From G020353355 sp050116155 (GTDB taxonomy: Bacteria > Desulfobacterota > Desulfobacteria > Desulfobacterales > JAHEIW01), in the NCBI GenBank assembly GCA_050116155.1, contig JASFPE010000243.1, positions 1-8,512 on the forward strand: DNA of 8,512 nucleotides. Reading direction: 5' to 3'. The notes under the pieces were generated by a model. That model worked only from the letters and a program-made list of their open reading frames with translations, had not been told where the DNA came from and did not search any database. The position numbers and the translations under genes are program-made. Below, piece by piece: positions 6,608 through 8,512 of the stretch (the stretch's first letter is position 1; each line of letters opens with the position of its first letter).

Positions 6608-6972
6608 TGGGAGAACCGTTATCCATCACCACGCTACCGCTGCAAAGCCTCTATCTAAACCAGCAGTTGATCGGTGCACAGCATCCCGAAAAAGCTTCTC
6701 ATAGCACTGCGTCTGTCCCGAACAAGGACACATTGAAAGCAACCTGTCAACAGCTGGAGTCCATTTTCTTAAGCTTTCTGCTGAAAGAGATGCGTGCAAC
6801 CATAAACCGCTCCGGATTTATCTCTGGAGGAACTGCAGAGGATATTTTTACCTCCATGATGGATGCGGAAATGACCAAAGCTGTGGCTACCCGTGGGGGC
6901 ATCGGACTGACCGAATTATTAATGCAGAAACTTGGCGGCGAATTGGCTGAACAGGATGGCCGGGATCAATAG
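6607..6972 (+). CDS. flgJ: Single-domain flagellar rod-binding protein FlgJ
   Basis: FlgJ acts as the cap that guides rod assembly. This one has 121 residues and contains only the rod-binding domain (about 43-109), with the family pattern CQQLESIFLSFLLKEMRATI, GGTAEDIFTSMMDAEM and RGGIGLTELLMQKL. The C-terminal peptidoglycan hydrolase domain of the roughly 310-residue enterobacterial protein is absent. This is the usual form in many other phyla, so it is not a truncation: the frame ends cleanly and the spacer behind it shows no hydrolase remnant. The ATG overlaps the flgI stop by one base, which suggests coupled translation. A separate enzyme must open the wall for the rod. Confidence 0.92.
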   Translation: MGEPLSITTLPLQSLYLNQQLIGAQHPEKASHSTASVPNKDTLKATCQQLESIFLSFLLKEMRATINRSGFISGGTAEDIFTSMMDAEMTKAVATRGGIGLTELLMQKLGGELAEQDGRDQ

Positions 6973-7049
6973 CTCGATCCATGTATTGCGCATCATCCGG
7001 ACAGTCAAACCCGTCTTTTTCCATGCGACATCCCTGGTTGCCGTTGAAG

Positions 7050-7076
7050 CATATCATATTCTGCGAATATGATATG
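7050..7076. repeat. Perfect 12-base-arm inverted repeat, candidate operator
   Basis: CATATCATATTC (7050-7061) and GAATATGATATG (7065-7076) are exact reverse complements separated by TGC. The arms are AT-rich and no T-tract follows on either strand, so it does not look like an intrinsic terminator. It lies 22 bases upstream of the -35 box of the sigma-28 promoter, where a transcription factor could act. As RNA it would form a stable hairpin at the 3' end of the flgJ transcript and could protect that end. Confidence 0.6.
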
Positions 7077-7098
7077 AGAGCGGGGATAAAATTATTTC

Positions 7099-7125
7099 TA
7101 AAGTTTTTGGAGTCTTAGCCGATAT
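7099..7125 (+). promoter_or_regulatory. Sigma-28 (FliA) promoter for flgN and the HDOD gene
   Basis: TAAAGTTT (7099-7106), an 11-base spacer, then GCCGATAT (7118-7125) matches the sigma-28 consensus TAAAGTTT-N11-GCCGATAA at 15 of 16 positions with exact spacing. Transcription should start near 7132, giving a leader of about 140 bases before flgN. The cognate sigma factor FliA is encoded at the left edge of the same window. Confidence 0.9.
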
Positions 7126-7136
7126 ATTAACTAGAA

Positions 7137-7250
7137 ATGAAAATTCAAGATCAGCGCAGATGTGTTGCCTTTACAGAGAAACGGTTTCGGTTTTTTGGGG
7201 AGGATGATGCCCTGGAAATCTGCATCAATTGCTGGTCAATGCGGTTTTGA
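7137..7250 (+). CDS. Doubtful 37-codon frame in the flgN leader
   Basis: An ATG about five bases after the expected sigma-28 transcription start opens a 37-residue frame, beginning MKIQDQRR and ending NCWSMRF. There is no ribosome binding site, so it would have to be read from a nearly leaderless message. The sequence matches no family I know and is too short and different for FlgM. It is listed only because of its position. It could be a leader peptide or chance; chance is more likely. Confidence 0.15.
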   Translation: MKIQDQRRCVAFTEKRFRFFGEDDALEICINCWSMRF

Positions 7251-7273
7251 ATGGCATTTAAAGGTATGCGCAA

Positions 7274-7783
7274 ATGGAGCAAGAGCATTTAGTTATCGAA
7301 AAATTTTTAGGTCTTCTCGAGCAGCAAACTGAACTTTATCGGTTGTTGTTAACGGTTATGGACGATGAAAAGAATGCGGTGATTGCTGCGAATTTAGAGA
7401 AATTGAATGAAGCCGGCAAAACCAAAGAAAATCTTTTGCTTAAGCTTCGCATTCTGGAAGAACAACGAAAGCATCTGCTGGACAAGCTAGCCAAGCATTT
7501 GAAACAACCAGTGGAGATCTTAACGTTGGCGAAATTATCTGAATTGGTAGGTCAACCGCATGCCCATCGACTAACGGGCTGCCGCGCAAGGCTTCTAGCG
7601 CTTATCGAAAGGATCCGGCAGGCCAATGCAGATAATCGAGACCTGTTTGCGCACTCCCTCAATCTTGTGAGAGCGTCGGTCAATCTTCTGAATAGCTTGA
7701 TCTCATCCAGTTCGGTGTATTTTCGGACCGGAAATGTTCAGTATCACGATCACACCGGCAAGATTTTGTATGGCGAAATTTGA
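7274..7783 (+). CDS. flgN: Flagellar export chaperone FlgN
   Basis: FlgN is a cytoplasmic chaperone that binds the C-termini of the hook-filament junction proteins FlgK and FlgL and delivers them to the export gate. The 169 residues are almost entirely helical, with long heptad-like runs (LEQQTELYRLLLTVMDDEK, NLEKLNEAGKTKENLLLKLRILEEQ). The C-terminus ends in the family-type YFRTGNVQYHDHTGKILYGEI, where an aromatic residue and spaced glycines are typical. The start at 7274 has AAGG at 7261-7264. It is the first good gene behind the sigma-28 promoter. Sequence conservation in this family is low, so the call rests on length, helical pattern, C-terminal motif and context. Confidence 0.87.
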   Translation: MEQEHLVIEKFLGLLEQQTELYRLLLTVMDDEKNAVIAANLEKLNEAGKTKENLLLKLRILEEQRKHLLDKLAKHLKQPVEILTLAKLSELVGQPHAHRLTGCRARLLALIERIRQANADNRDLFAHSLNLVRASVNLLNSLISSSSVYFRTGNVQYHDHTGKILYGEI

Positions 7784-7797
7784 TTAAGGAGGGCTAA

Positions 7798-8512
7798 ATG
7801 GATAACGCGAAATTAACGAAAATTTTGTCAAAAGTGGAAGCCTTTCCCAGTATGCCGGCAGCAGGCACCAAATTGCTTGCATTGCTGGAGGAGCCAGAAG
7901 TGTCGGTCAATCAGGTCGAGGATATTTTACGTTATGATCCGGGGCTTACCGCAAATGTATTGAAATTGGCCAATTCAGCATTTTTCGGCATACCGTCTCG
8001 AATTGGTTCGGTTAAGCACGCCGTTATTTTGCTTGGTCTCAAGCGGTTAATCCAGCTGGTGATTGCCTCGTGTGTGGGAGCGGTGATGAACAAAACGGTG
8101 CCGGGCTATAATATTCCTCCGGGGAATCTCTGGCGGCACGCCATCGCCGTTTCGATTGCTGCTGAAGCGTTGATCAAGGACAAAAAGGATCATGATACAG
8201 AAGATTTTTTTACACCGGCCCTGTTGCATGATATCGGCAAGTTGGTATTGGGCAACTTCGTAAAAGAAGACCTGAGTGCCATCGCAAGCATTACCGCCAA
8301 AGGGATTCCGTTTGTTGTGGCCGAAAATATGATTCTGGGTACCGATCATGCTGAAATCGGCGCAAAAATATTGACCATGTGGTCTTTTCCACCAGAGATC
8401 GTTGATGCTGTTCGCTGGCATCACGATCCCGAAGCCTGCGACCACACCAGCATGCAGATTGATCTGGTGCATCTGGCCAATGTATTGTGCCAGGCCAACA
8501 GTGGCGGTCCGG
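7798..8512 (+). CDS. HDOD-domain signalling protein, C-terminus beyond window
   Basis: HDOD domains are HD-hydrolase relatives found in bacterial signalling and motility proteins; most have no proven activity. The visible 238 residues start with the family signature (VEAFPSMPAAGTKLLALLEEPEVSVNQV, DILRYDPGLTANVLKLANSAFFG, residues 13-64). The helical core follows, with LWRHAIA (111-117), ALLHDIGKLVLG (141-152), DHAEIGAKIL (183-192) and VRWHHDP (205-211). Possible metal ligands H114, H144, D145, H184, H208, H209 and D222 are all present, whereas many HDOD proteins lack some. AAGGAGG at 7786-7792, five bases before the ATG, is the strongest ribosome binding site in the window. The gene follows flgN by 14 bases and is probably co-transcribed from the sigma-28 promoter. 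No stop occurs before the window end. Confidence 0.92.
   Translation, partial: MDNAKLTKILSKVEAFPSMPAAGTKLLALLEEPEVSVNQVEDILRYDPGLTANVLKLANSAFFGIPSRIGSVKHAVILLGLKRLIQLVIASCVGAVMNKTVPGYNIPPGNLWRHAIAVSIAAEALIKDKKDHDTEDFFTPALLHDIGKLVLGNFVKEDLSAIASITAKGIPFVVAENMILGTDHAEIGAKILTMWSFPPEIVDAVRWHHDPEACDHTSMQIDLVHLANVLCQANSGGP

Larger units (their letters stand above)
6973..7273. other. Gene-free spacer between flgJ and flgN
   Basis: This 301-base stretch contains a 27-base perfect inverted repeat and a sigma-28 promoter, and it ends with the flgN ribosome binding site (AAGG, 7261-7264). In all three forward frames I see nothing like FlgM, the anti-sigma factor often encoded just before flgN. The only frames present are short. 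One runs from an ATG at 7137 to a stop at 7250 (37 codons) and has no ribosome binding site. Confidence 0.65.

Noticed and set aside
7050..7076. Inverted repeat as an intrinsic terminator for the flgF-flgJ operon
   Set aside because: The stem is AT-rich and not followed by a run of T on either strand.
7207..7330. Short frame after GGGGAGG with ATG near 7204-7207
   Set aside because: The ribosome-binding-like sequence is good, but the frame runs into flgN in another reading frame and the peptide has no family character.
8047..8472. Minus-strand frame of 141 codons
   Set aside because: It is antisense to the clearly conserved HDOD gene and has no recognisable domain.

Overview
The window is a flagellar gene block from a Gram-negative bacterium. 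All genes lie on the plus strand. The gene order (fliA, two small proteins, flgF-flgG-flgA-flgH-flgI-flgJ, flgN), the L- and P-ring genes, the sigma-54 plus sigma-28 promoter pair, the stand-alone short FlgJ and the HDOD gene behind flgN all suggest a member of the former Deltaproteobacteria (Desulfobacterota). That placement is inference from layout and protein character; no marker gene was compared.

Region 1 (1 to about 1562) is the tail of an upstream operon. It holds the C-terminal 211 residues of the flagellar sigma factor FliA, a 99-residue charged protein of unknown function, and a 175-residue single-pass membrane protein with a helix-turn-helix-like C-terminus. A weak candidate terminator follows.

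Region 2 (1527-1958) is a 432-base gene-free spacer. Its first half carries two blocks of degenerate 7-base tandem repeats. Its second half carries a full-consensus sigma-54 promoter (1859-1874) followed by a perfect 16-base palindrome in the presumed leader.

Region 3 (1959-6972) is the rod and ring operon: flgF, flgG, flgA, flgH, flgI and a single-domain flgJ. Spacing is tight, except for a 111-base flgF-flgG gap filled by inverted arrays of another 7-base repeat. FlgF and FlgG build the rod. FlgA chaperones the P-ring protein FlgI, and FlgH forms the L ring. FlgJ caps the growing rod.

Region 4 (6973-7273) is a 301-base spacer with a perfect 12-base-arm inverted repeat and a near-perfect sigma-28 promoter (7099-7125). 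flgM, which often precedes flgN, is not present here.

Region 5 (7274-8512) holds flgN, the export chaperone for the hook-filament junction proteins, and the start of an HDOD-domain signalling protein that runs off the window. The picture is a two-step hierarchy. Sigma-54 drives the rod and ring genes, and the FliA encoded at the left edge probably drives flgN and the HDOD gene. The most unusual material is in the spacers rather than in a new protein system.
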